From the NCBI GenBank assembly GCA_013330825.1, contig DUHN01000083.1, positions 9,998 through 28,068 of the forward strand: 18,071 nt of DNA, written 5' to 3'. Below are positions 6,302-13,220 of this stretch, piece after piece. Position 1 is the stretch's first letter. Every line of letters starts with the position of its first letter. Position numbers and translations under genes: made by a program. Below the pieces are notes generated by a model. It was given only the letters and a program-made list of their open reading frames with translations. It ran no database searches and was not told the DNA's origin. The stretch comes from Candidatus Woesearchaeota archaeon (GTDB taxonomy: Archaea; Nanobdellota; Nanobdellia; Woesearchaeales; GW2011-AR4).

Positions 6302-6860
6302 CGTTCTGCAGTTTTCCTTCGGAAACAAGCTCGTCGAGGAACGGCTTGAGCTGGTCCTTTTCTACCCCCGTCACCTTAGAGAGGCTTTCCAGGGAAAGCG
6401 GCTTCACCGCCAAGGTCACGGAAACGAGGTTGCGGATGGAATGGCGCAGGTTCCTGCGCAGGAACGCGTTCTCATTGGCCTGCTTCTTGACGATCATGTC
6501 CACCTGGTGGAGCCTAGCCTGGAGATCGTTGAAGAGGGAATTGACGATGTGGGCCGGCAGTGCCATCTCCTCAGGCTTCTCGATCTCGATGGAGGACGGC
6601 ATATACTCGAAGCAGAACCCGATGAGGGGGATGACGCCCTTGGAGATGAGCTCCAGCTCAACAAAGACGCTGACGAAGCCGTCCTCGTTGTCCGCCGGCT
6701 CCGAGAAATGCTCGGCGAGGATCACGAAGTCCGTGTCTTCCTTTATCTTCTGCACATAGCCGCGGATGGTCTTCTCCACATGCTCCTTCGGCTTGCCGAG
6801 CACCTCGATGATGGTGCGGCAGCGTATCTTCGCGTGGTTTGCGTCATGCGATTGCGCCAT
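6273..6860 (-). CDS. Conserved archaeal wHTH protein, putative ScpB partner (unknown function)
   Basis: The 195-residue protein is the first gene of the ScpB unit. Residues 10-98 look like an alpha/beta domain: strand RTIIEVLG, helix KEHVEKTIRGYVQKIKE, strand DFVILAEHF, then a hydrophobic helix and a FCFEYMPSSIEIEKP strand. The MPSSIEI stretch is the signature I recall from similar DPANN proteins. Residues about 100-145 are a long helix or coiled coil, and the C-terminal 45 residues form a winged helix (PLSLESLSKVTGV ... KLQNDGDAYSLAG). In bacteria the gene beside scpB is kleisin scpA, but the ScpA N-terminal motif (FxGPLDLLLxLI) is absent and the alpha/beta start is not kleisin-like, so I do not call it ScpA. 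The C-terminal winged helix could still play a kleisin-type role. A TATA at 6883-6890 predicts a leaderless start. Confidence 0.75.
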   Translation of the reverse strand: MAQSHDANHAKIRCRTIIEVLGKPKEHVEKTIRGYVQKIKEDTDFVILAEHFSEPADNEDGFVSVFVELELISKGVIPLIGFCFEYMPSSIEIEKPEEMALPAHIVNSLFNDLQARLHQVDMIVKKQANENAFLRRNLRHSIRNLVSVTLAVKPLSLESLSKVTGVEKDQLKPFLDELVSEGKLQNDGDAYSLAG

Positions 6861-6882
6861 GGGTTTTCAGGACGGCGGGATG

Positions 6883-6890
6883 TTTAAAAA
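6883..6890 (-). promoter_or_regulatory. TATA box for the wHTH-scpB-zinc ribbon operon
   Basis: The minus-strand TTTTTAAA is centred about 26 bp upstream of ATG 6860, with no SD between. One promoter probably serves all three overlapping genes. Confidence 0.6.
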
Positions 6891-6904
6891 GGTTTGTGGT
6901 GGGC

Positions 6905-8668
6905 TTATCTCCTCCAGACAAAGACGGCGAGAAGCATGGTCAGGGTGATGATGAGGATGAGTGGGGCGAGGTCCTGGGCTTTGCGTGCAGAAGAGGAGAA
7001 GATGGTCTCCGGCAGCGGGATGGCCGTCGCAACATTGGCCCTGCTGGAGAGCTGCGCCGGAGAGCCGCTTGAGGGGGTACCGGAAAGGGCGATGGCCTCT
7101 GACTGCTCCTGGCTCTGGCTGATGGATATGTCGAAGGTGATGTCCTGCGGCGTCTTGAGGCCGTCCTGCAGGAGGAGGAACTTTGCCTTGTAGCTGCCTT
7201 CCTCCTTGATGGAGGGGGTATTGGAGAGATAGGTCTCGGTGACGCTGTCCGGCGGCAGGACGATGGTCTCCCTGTTCGCTTCCCTCTCGCCGCTGTACGA
7301 GACCGAGCCGCGGTAGAGGTAGCTCCACAGCCCTGCGCGCACTTCCTCCTGGTTGTTGTTGGTGATGCGGAGCCGCGCGGTCGATTGCCGGTTGTTGGCG
7401 TACTGAGGAAGGTCCACCATCTCAAACAGGATTTTTCTCCGCGTCGAAGCCTGCTGCTCCTGCACCTCTATTTCCTCGCACAGGTCATTGGTGATGCCTT
7501 CAACATCGATGCGCCGCTCGTCCTCCGTGTCGAGGCCTTCCACCTTCAGGGTATAGGTGCCGTCGTCAATCCCCTGGTCGCAGTTCGGGACGAGCTGGAC
7601 GGGCAGGGTCAGGGTGACATTGGAAAATCTCTCCTCAACAGAGGCACGGGACTGCTTGCTGAGCTTCTCTCCCTTGCTGTTCTCGACCCATGCGGCGACG
7701 CTTTCCTTTCCCGTGTCGCCGCGGTACGCGTTGAGGCGCATCCTGATGGTCTGGCCGAAGGCAGCGGCATCGTCCGAGCCGAGGTCCAGGACGGAGAGGA
7801 TGGTGAGGTATGATGCCGTGGTCAGCGTCCCCTGGATGGTGAAGATGCGCTCGTCCCCGTCGTTGCCTTTGTTGGAGTCCCCGCACTCCGTGGTGATGTT
7901 CGTGGAGAGGATGTAGGACTTTCCTTCCTCGAGATTGGGGGAGAATGGGGAGGAAGTCGCTTTGGTTGTAATGGTGTGGTTAGTGAAGGGCTGGTATTCC
8001 TGCTCAAGGTTTCCGAACAAATCATGGATGGCCGCGCGGGCCGTCATGTTGGTGGGGCCTCCCCTGACGTTGCGCACGACTAGCTTCCAGCTGAAGTCGT
8101 TTGGATCAGTGAAGAGGCTGCCGTTCATCACGATCTGCACTTCATAATCGCAGGACGTGGTGACGCTGCCATTGTTATGGTAGCCGGGAGTTGGGGATGC
8201 ATTGTAGAAAGTCCCATTGATGAGCGAGATGCTGAACCCATCCTTTGATGTTGAGTAATTCATCGCAGAGATGAGCGTGCCGTTGGAGTAGAGAAACAGT
8301 TGTTCGCCGTCGTCATCGAGACCGCTCCTGCCAAGATCGCCACCATCGATATAGAGGTGGATGGCATCATCGCTCACGTTGTAGTTCTCGTAGACGCGCG
8401 TCGTCTCATCCGTCAGGATGGCGAAGCTGAATCCCGGGATAATTGCTCCTTCTTTGCCAAAAAGGGGCCCTTCTATTACATCGTTGGCAAAAGCGTCGCC
8501 AAAAACCCATCCGCTTACATTGACAGCCTCTGAGCCGTTGTTGTATAGTTCAACCCATTCGTTGAGGGATTGGTCCTTGAGTGGGTGCGGATGTACCTCG
8601 CTGATGATGATTTCTGCCGAGGAGAACTGGGCAAAAAGCAAGAGAATGACGGCAAATGCCCTGTGCAT
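6905..8668 (-). CDS. Secreted lamin-tail-domain protein with C-terminal membrane anchor
   Basis: The 587-residue protein has a signal peptide (hydrophobic AVILLLFAQF, probable cleavage after SSA at about 18). A lamin-tail (LTD) domain follows at about 19-170: IIISEVHPHP, NEWVELYNNG, VNVSGW, LFLYSNG and TPGYHNNG fit the LTD strand order. The rest is a series of beta-sandwich segments; one with paired Cys (about 172-270) is followed by regions resembling CARDB/Ig-like folds (LRITNNNQEEVRAGL near 430). A C-terminal TM helix (about 566-584) ends in WRR, so the protein would be displayed outside and anchored at its C-terminus. I count 13 N-x-S/T sequons, all in about the first 350 residues, which suggests heavy N-glycosylation. 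LTDs in prokaryotes are surface adhesion or nuclease-accessory modules; the ligand here is unknown. Confidence 0.82.
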   Translation of the reverse strand: MHRAFAVILLLFAQFSSAEIIISEVHPHPLKDQSLNEWVELYNNGSEAVNVSGWVFGDAFANDVIEGPLFGKEGAIIPGFSFAILTDETTRVYENYNVSDDAIHLYIDGGDLGRSGLDDDGEQLFLYSNGTLISAMNYSTSKDGFSISLINGTFYNASPTPGYHNNGSVTTSCDYEVQIVMNGSLFTDPNDFSWKLVVRNVRGGPTNMTARAAIHDLFGNLEQEYQPFTNHTITTKATSSPFSPNLEEGKSYILSTNITTECGDSNKGNDGDERIFTIQGTLTTASYLTILSVLDLGSDDAAAFGQTIRMRLNAYRGDTGKESVAAWVENSKGEKLSKQSRASVEERFSNVTLTLPVQLVPNCDQGIDDGTYTLKVEGLDTEDERRIDVEGITNDLCEEIEVQEQQASTRRKILFEMVDLPQYANNRQSTARLRITNNNQEEVRAGLWSYLYRGSVSYSGEREANRETIVLPPDSVTETYLSNTPSIKEEGSYKAKFLLLQDGLKTPQDITFDISISQSQEQSEAIALSGTPSSGSPAQLSSRANVATAIPLPETIFSSSARKAQDLAPLILIITLTMLLAVFVWRR

Positions 8669-8681
8669 GGGGCTCCTGCGC

Positions 8682-8712
8682 GGCTTTCCTATTTAAACAT
8701 TACAGGAAAGCC
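8682..8712 (-). promoter_or_regulatory. TATA box framed by a 9-bp inverted repeat (LTD gene promoter/operator)
   Basis: GGCTTTCCT (8682-8690) and AGGAAAGCC (8704-8712) form a perfect 9-bp inverted repeat. It flanks the minus-strand TATA TTTAAATA (8690-8697), which is centred about 25 bp before ATG 8668. This geometry suits a dimeric repressor or activator that controls access to TBP. An AGGAG also lies just before the ATG, so the mRNA may have a very short leader. Confidence 0.5.
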
Positions 8713-8761
8713 ACCGGCGCATGCCGATAATAGACACCGCTGCATCCAACAATACAAAAGA

Positions 8762-8790
8762 TAAGAGAAAAAATAAGGAATAAAAACAAT
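8762..8790 (-). terminator. T-rich terminator after the TrmB-family gene
   Basis: On the minus strand, two T-rich tracts (TTGTTTTTA, 8789-8781, and CCTTATTTTTTCTC, 8778-8765) follow the TAA at 8800-8798 within 10-35 bp. This is typical of archaeal intrinsic termination. The rest of the gap up to 8712 shows nothing recognisable. Confidence 0.5.
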
Positions 8791-8797
8791 GAAGCGC

Positions 8798-9610
8798 TTA
8801 TTTCTTCACTTCGACGGTCTTGAGGCTCTTCCAAGCGAGCTCGAAGAGCTCCTCGAGTGCGGCGGCGAAGAAGGGAGTGTTCACCCAGATGCCGATGTCA
8901 TATGTCGGGTGGACTTCCTCATCGTCCATGACCATGAAGATGATCTCCTTCTTGTCCACGATGCAGAACCGCGCCTTGGTGTCGGAATGCTTGACCTCTG
9001 CGAGGCCCTTCAGCTCCTTCACCACATGCTCGTTCTCCTTCGTGATGGGGGCGGCGATCCTGACCTTGACTCCGCGCTTCTTGAGCTTCTCGAACGTCGG
9101 GAGGAAGCCCTCGACTTTCCTCATGAGGCCCTGGGCAGTCGTCATCAATGTCACGGATTCCTCGGCGTTCCTGATGGTCAGCTCGAGATGATTGTAGAGA
9201 TTGTGCCTTCCCCTCAGGCTGCCGGAAAGGTCAGCGGGCTCGACCAACTCCACGCCCTGGGTGTGGAGGGTGTTCAGCTCGTTGATGACATCCGTGTTCC
9301 TGAGATCGGTCAGGCGCTTGACGTTTTCCTTCGCCTCCTGCTCGACGTTCTTCTTGACCCGCTCGAGGACTTCCTTGGGAGGGACGGCGATGTACTTGAT
9401 GGGCTTGCCCAGCTTCATCACCACAAAACCCTTCTTCTCCAAAGACTCAAGAACGTCGTAGCTCCTGCTCCGCGGCACGTTGGCGATGTCCGACAGCTCT
9501 CCTGCCGTCGAGACGCCACGGCTCAGCAGCGCAGTCCAGATCTTCACTTCATAGAGGTTCAGGTTGAAGAACCTCCTCAGCTTTGACAAAAATTCTTCTT
9601 TTATTATCAT
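8798..9610 (-). CDS. TrmB-family transcriptional regulator
   Basis: The protein is about 270 residues. The N-terminal winged helix carries the TrmB signature: LNLYEVKIWTALL, TAGELSDIANVPRSRSYDVLESLEKKGFV, then the wing PIKYIAVPP and a coiled coil (VLERVKKNVEQEAKENVKRL). The C-terminal half is the sensor domain related to phospholipase D folds, with VTLMTTAQG, RGVKVRIAAP and ARFCIVDKKEIIFMVMDDEE, as in the TrmB middle domain. Characterised TrmB proteins repress or activate sugar transport and central metabolism genes in response to sugars. Its lies between the acs and LTD genes, so acetate or carbon control is possible but unproven. ATG 9610 is preferred over ATG 9634 because GGGGGGTG (9619-9626) sits at SD distance before it; the longer form would add 8 residues. 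Confidence 0.85.
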   Translation of the reverse strand: MIIKEEFLSKLRRFFNLNLYEVKIWTALLSRGVSTAGELSDIANVPRSRSYDVLESLEKKGFVVMKLGKPIKYIAVPPKEVLERVKKNVEQEAKENVKRLTDLRNTDVINELNTLHTQGVELVEPADLSGSLRGRHNLYNHLELTIRNAEESVTLMTTAQGLMRKVEGFLPTFEKLKKRGVKVRIAAPITKENEHVVKELKGLAEVKHSDTKARFCIVDKKEIIFMVMDDEEVHPTYDIGIWVNTPFFAAALEELFELAWKSLKTVEVKK

Positions 9611-9628
9611 ACGATACACACCCCCCTT

Positions 9629-9769
9629 TATCATTGATAGGGGATAATCACTTGTTCACTACTATTAAAACATTACGTTTTTTACCCGGATGGAGTAGTT
9701 TCATCCTGGAGGGGTATAAACAAATATTTACTTAGTAGTTATAACAAAAAAGCTACACCCCTATTTAAA
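9629..9769 (-). promoter_or_regulatory. Compound regulatory region upstream of the TrmB-family gene
   Basis: This gap between acs and the regulator is rich in A/T elements and dyads. A minus-strand TATA (TTTTAATA, 9663-9670) predicts a start near 9640, exactly on the palindrome TATCA-T-TGATA (9629-9639), a good position for autorepression. Further upstream are GGATG/CATCC (9688-9692/9702-9706) and the 8-bp palindrome GTTATAAC (9738-9745). A wobble-paired inverted repeat, GGGGTATA/TACACCCC (9711-9718/9754-9761), abuts a second TATA, TTTAAATA (9762-9769). A second promoter or structured leader is possible. Which sites bind TrmB cannot be told from one locus. Confidence 0.45.
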
Positions 9770-9805
9770 CCTTTTGCATTTTGTGAGGGGCAATTTTGAG
9801 AGGGA

Positions 9806-11755
9806 TTAGGCAATCCGTCCCTTCGCCAGCTTCTCCACAACGGAAGGATCTGCCAGTGTCGTGGTGTTGCCGAGGTCTTTTGCGCCTTCGGCGATGGCCT
9901 TGAGGATGCGCCTCATGATCTTGCCGGAGCGCGTCTTCGGCAGGTCGTCGGCAAACTGCAGCTTCTCCGGCCGGGCAATCTTGCCCATGTGCTCGGCCAC
10001 GTGGGTGATGATGTCCTGGCGCAGCCTGTCCGATGGCTTGTTGCCTTTCTTCAGGATGACAAACGCATACAGGGCCTGGCCCTTGACCACGTCCAGGATG
10101 GGAACGATGGCGGCCTCCGCGACCGTGGGGTGGGAGACGAGATGGCTTTCCACTTCCGCCGTGCCGAGGCGGTGGCCCGCGACCTTGATGACGTCGTCCG
10201 TCCTGCCCATAATCCAGAAATAGCCGTCCCTGTCGCAGCGCGCGCTATCGCCGGTGAGATAGACGCCGAACTGCTCGAAATAAGTGTGTTTGTATCTCTC
10301 CGGATTTTTCCAGACCGTGCGGAGCATGCCCGGCCAGGGCTTCCTGATGACCAAGTAACCACCCTCATTCTCCTTTGCCCGTGAGCCGTCCTCCTTCACG
10401 ATGCCCGGCACGATGCCGAAGAACGGTAAGGTCGCGGAGCCCGGCTTGAGGGGGGTCGCTCCCGGCAAGGGAGTGATCATGATGCCGCCCGTCTCGGTCT
10501 GCCACCACGTGTCCACGACTGGGCAGTGCTTCCTGCCGATGACCGTGTAGTACCACATCCACGCTTCCGGGTTGATGGGCTCCCCCACTGTTCCCAGAAG
10601 GCGCAGGCTTTTGAGATTGCATTTGTCCGGCCAGTCATCTCCCTGCTTCATCAGGGCACGGAGCGCCGTCGGGGCGGTGTAGAAGACGCTCACCTTGTGC
10701 TTCTCTATGATCTTCCAGAAGCGGTCCGGCCTGGGATAGGATGGGCCGCCTTCGTACATGACGACGGCCGCGGCGTTCGCCAGCGGACCGTAGACGGTGT
10801 AGCTGTGGCCGGTGATCCAGCCGATGTCCGCGGTGCACCAGTAGATGTCCTTCTCCCGGATGTCGAAGACGTGCGTAAACGTGAGGGACGCATAGAGCAG
10901 GTAGCCCGCCTGGGTGTGGAGCACTCCCTTCGGCTTTCCCGTCGTGCCGGAGGTGTAGAGGATGAACAGCGAGTCTTCCGAGTGGAGAGATTCCGCCGGG
11001 CAGCCATCCGATCTCACCGAAGAAAGCTGGTCGTGCAGCCAGGAGTCCCTCCCTTTTTTCATGACAACCCTGTTCGCGCATCGCTTGACTACCAGGACTT
11101 TCTCCACGGTCCTGCATTCCTTCACCGCCTTGTCCACGATATCCTTGAGAGGGACTATTGCGCCGTTCCTGAAGCCTCCGTCGGAGGTGATGACCATCTT
11201 CGCATCCGAGTCCTGCACCCTGTCGCGGACGGCATCGGAGCTGAAGCCGGCGAAGATCACGGAATGGACGGCCCCTATCCGTGCGCAGGCGAGCATGCTG
11301 ATGGGCAGCTCTGGGATCATGGGCAGGTAGATGCAGACCCTGTCGCCTTTTCCGATGCCATTGCCCTTGAGCACGTTGGCCATCCTGCTGACTTCCTCCA
11401 GGAGTTTGGCGTAGGTGAATGTCGTTGCCTGCCCGTTCTCCTGTTCCCAGATGAGCGCAATGCTGTTTCCTTTTCCCGCTTCCACATGGCGGTCAAGGCA
11501 GTTGTACGCGACGTTGAGCCGGCCGCCCTCGAACCACTTGAAGAATCCCTGGTCATCCCTCAGGACGCTGTCCCACTTCCTGAACCAGTGCAGCTGCTCC
11601 GCCTGCTCCGCCCAGAACTGCTCCGGCTGCTCGACTGATTTCCTGTAGAGCTCCCGATACTGCCTCATCGAGGAGATGCGCGCCTTGCCACTGAATTCCT
11701 TAGAAGGGGGGAAGACCCTGGTCTCTTTCAGCACGGAGATGATGGGTTCTTCCAT
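9806..11755 (-). CDS. acs: Acetyl-CoA synthetase, AMP-forming
   Basis: The 649-residue protein is full length for AMP-forming acetyl-CoA synthetase, which converts acetate, ATP and CoA to acetyl-CoA, AMP and PPi in the cytosol. The visible core motifs are the P-loop YTSGTTGKPKG (267-277), DIGWITGHSY (310-319), the acetate-pocket and adenylate motif WWQTETGG (417-424), YLTGD (499-503), the hinge and CoA-binding region GRTDDVIKVAGHRLG (517-531), and the C-terminal PKTRSGKIMRR (606-616). The last motif holds Lys612, the residue acetylated in Acs regulation. The N-terminal FFKWFEGGRLNVAYNCLDRH is typical of acetyl- rather than longer acyl-CoA synthetases. ATG 11755 is preferred to an upstream in-frame TTG (11788), because AGAGG lies 4 bp before it and the TATA at 11819-11826 gives a leader of about 40 bp. 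The enzyme could support growth on acetate or salvage of acetate from partners. Confidence 0.95.
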   Translation of the reverse strand: MEEPIISVLKETRVFPPSKEFSGKARISSMRQYRELYRKSVEQPEQFWAEQAEQLHWFRKWDSVLRDDQGFFKWFEGGRLNVAYNCLDRHVEAGKGNSIALIWEQENGQATTFTYAKLLEEVSRMANVLKGNGIGKGDRVCIYLPMIPELPISMLACARIGAVHSVIFAGFSSDAVRDRVQDSDAKMVITSDGGFRNGAIVPLKDIVDKAVKECRTVEKVLVVKRCANRVVMKKGRDSWLHDQLSSVRSDGCPAESLHSEDSLFILYTSGTTGKPKGVLHTQAGYLLYASLTFTHVFDIREKDIYWCTADIGWITGHSYTVYGPLANAAAVVMYEGGPSYPRPDRFWKIIEKHKVSVFYTAPTALRALMKQGDDWPDKCNLKSLRLLGTVGEPINPEAWMWYYTVIGRKHCPVVDTWWQTETGGIMITPLPGATPLKPGSATLPFFGIVPGIVKEDGSRAKENEGGYLVIRKPWPGMLRTVWKNPERYKHTYFEQFGVYLTGDSARCDRDGYFWIMGRTDDVIKVAGHRLGTAEVESHLVSHPTVAEAAIVPILDVVKGQALYAFVILKKGNKPSDRLRQDIITHVAEHMGKIARPEKLQFADDLPKTRSGKIMRRILKAIAEGAKDLGNTTTLADPSVVEKLAKGRIA

Positions 11756-11818
11756 TGGGCCTCTTTTTCCTGCAGTATCCTGCAACAATCTCTTTTCAGG
11801 GTTGCTATCTATCGAGCA

Positions 11819-11826
11819 TTTTTATA
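11819..11826 (-). promoter_or_regulatory. TATA box for acs
   Basis: The minus-strand TATAAAAA predicts a start near 11796 and a leader of about 40 bases that contains the AGAGG ribosome binding site just before ATG 11755. Confidence 0.55.
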
Positions 11827-11892
11827 GCTTTGTTTTGTGTAGGCTGCTGTGGAGAAATCATAATTGCGCTCGGCTTCGCTCGCAAAATCTTG

Positions 11893-11910
11893 GTGCGCCG
11901 CAGTGCGCAC
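11893..11910 (-). terminator. Possible hairpin downstream of the Pelota gene
   Basis: GTGCGC (11893-11898) and GCGCAC (11905-11910) can form a 6-bp GC-rich hairpin about 34 bp after the Pelota stop. On the minus strand a weak T-run (ATTTT) follows. It may help terminate the Pelota transcript before the acs promoter. The T-run is short, so confidence is low. Nothing else was recognised between 11830 and 11943, apart from a CGCTCG direct repeat near 11870. Confidence 0.25.
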
Positions 11911-11943
11911 ACCCTATTTCTGTATTTCCATCGGAAGGAACAT

Positions 11944-13005
11944 TCAATACTGCATCCTAAATCTCAATAATGCCCCTATGCCGCCGATGCCCTGGAGCTG
12001 CCTGCCGGCGTCGTGCCCGGTGGAGACGATCATGACATCCCCTTTCGCGGCTTCGGCGTCCTTCATCAGTTGCTCAAGCTCCGGGTACCACCCTTCACGG
12101 CGGGATGCCTGCAGCGCGGCGTCCGTCACCAGGAGCAGCCGGATGGCGCCCATGCCGCACGCCTTCTGCGTTTCCTGCCTGCCATACGCGGCCGTGCCCT
12201 GCTTGGAGATTTCCGCGAGCAATTCTTCAACGGCCTGCGCCTCCTGCGAGGAGCGCTCCTGCTTCAGCGCTTCCTTCACCTCCGGCCTCTTGAGGACCTC
12301 AGCGATGCCGTTCTCCCCGACGGAGGAGCAGGTGGCGAGGACGATCTTTTTCCTGAGCTCCCCGTCTTCCACCAGCCCCATCAGGTCTTCCTTCCAGAAG
12401 GCGGGGGAGGCGATGACGATGCTCCGCAGCTGGTGGCGGCTGTTGTACTCCCCGAGCTGCTTCGCGATGTCCGCGTAGAAGTTGCCGGCGGCGGAGGCGG
12501 TGTCTCCCTTCTTCTGGACATTGCCCTTAAGGCGGAGGAGCAGCTCGTAGCCGAAGCTCTTGAGCAGCGCGAAGTACGCCTCTTCCCTGTCCATGACCAC
12601 GAGGAGGACAGAGGTCTTCGATGACTGCAGGGCCTGCTGCAGCCTGTCCCTCTGGAACTTGAGCCAGTGCTGCTTGACAAGGGAGAACTGCGTATGGAGC
12701 CCGATGGCAAAGGTATGGTACGTTCCCAGAGGGATGTCTTCCGGTCCCTCGGTGATGGGGCCGCCTGCCCGCAGCTCGCCGGCATCGCCGAAATCAACCT
12801 TCTCGACCCTGACGGCGAGCACCATGGGCTTCCTGACGGCGTCCTTCGCGCGCTCGTCCTTGTTCCCGGAAGAGACCTTGCGTAGGGTCCTGCCTCTGAT
12901 GGCGTCGCCTGCCTCGATGATGCCCTTGAGGTGCCAGAGGTCGTCCGCCGTCTCCACCTCGAGCTTCACTTCTCCCAATCTAAAGTCTGCGAAGAGCTGT
13001 TTCAT
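11944..13005 (-). CDS. pelA: Pelota/Dom34 mRNA surveillance and ribosome rescue factor
   Basis: The 353-residue protein matches archaeal Pelota in length and domain order. The Sm-like N-terminal domain (about 1-127) includes RTLRKVSSGNKDERAKDAVRKPMVLAVRVEKVDF. The central RNase H-like domain is at about 130-255. The C-terminal eRF1-3-like domain (about 256-350) runs from GRQETQKACGMGAIRLLLVTDAAL to GGIGALLRFRMQY. As expected for Pelota and unlike aRF1, there is no GGQ motif in the central domain. With aEF1A and ABCE1 it splits stalled ribosomes during no-go and non-stop decay. The gene appears monocistronic. No strong TATA lies before the ATG; an ACGATAGCA stretch about 25 bp upstream is a weak candidate. 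The 215-bp gap to the divergent anchor-protein gene holds no convincing gene. Confidence 0.95.
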   Translation of the reverse strand: MKQLFADFRLGEVKLEVETADDLWHLKGIIEAGDAIRGRTLRKVSSGNKDERAKDAVRKPMVLAVRVEKVDFGDAGELRAGGPITEGPEDIPLGTYHTFAIGLHTQFSLVKQHWLKFQRDRLQQALQSSKTSVLLVVMDREEAYFALLKSFGYELLLRLKGNVQKKGDTASAAGNFYADIAKQLGEYNSRHQLRSIVIASPAFWKEDLMGLVEDGELRKKIVLATCSSVGENGIAEVLKRPEVKEALKQERSSQEAQAVEELLAEISKQGTAAYGRQETQKACGMGAIRLLLVTDAALQASRREGWYPELEQLMKDAEAAKGDVMIVSTGHDAGRQLQGIGGIGALLRFRMQY

Positions 13006-13182
13006 GGTCGTGTTTGGCAGTGTGCTATCGTTGTTCTCGTAAAGGGCGAGTGGAGGGCGTCATGCGCCGATGAAGCGCACGTGGATTGTTCCCTCCCTGA
13101 TTATTCTTTCCGCTGGCCTTTTGCTGATCGTAGCCAAAGGAAGCCGACGAAAGATTGGCATACACCTGAGTAAATCCAAACA

Positions 13183-13200
13183 TTTATATACGTTTATATC
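13183..13200 (+). promoter_or_regulatory. Tandem TATA elements for the prepilin-like anchor gene
   Basis: TTTATATA (13183-13190) and TTTATATC (13193-13200) lie 10 bp apart. The second is centred about 25 bp before GTG 13221, which fits a leaderless start. The first would give a leader of a few bases containing GGTG. Confidence 0.55.
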
Positions 13201-13220
13201 CCGGTTTTTACACTGGTGTA

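Noticed and set aside
5558..6349. 263-codon Leu-rich plus-strand frame opposite scpB
   Set aside because: The Leu/Asp/Glu-rich content is the complement of the ScpB coding strand; it has no domain or promoter.
6273..6860. Calling this gene ScpA because it precedes scpB
   Set aside because: The ScpA N-terminal motif is absent and the N-terminus is alpha/beta; only the C-terminal winged helix is compatible.
10526..11638. 370-codon plus-strand frame opposite acs
   Set aside because: It is fully antisense to a strongly conserved acetyl-CoA synthetase and has no recognisable domain.
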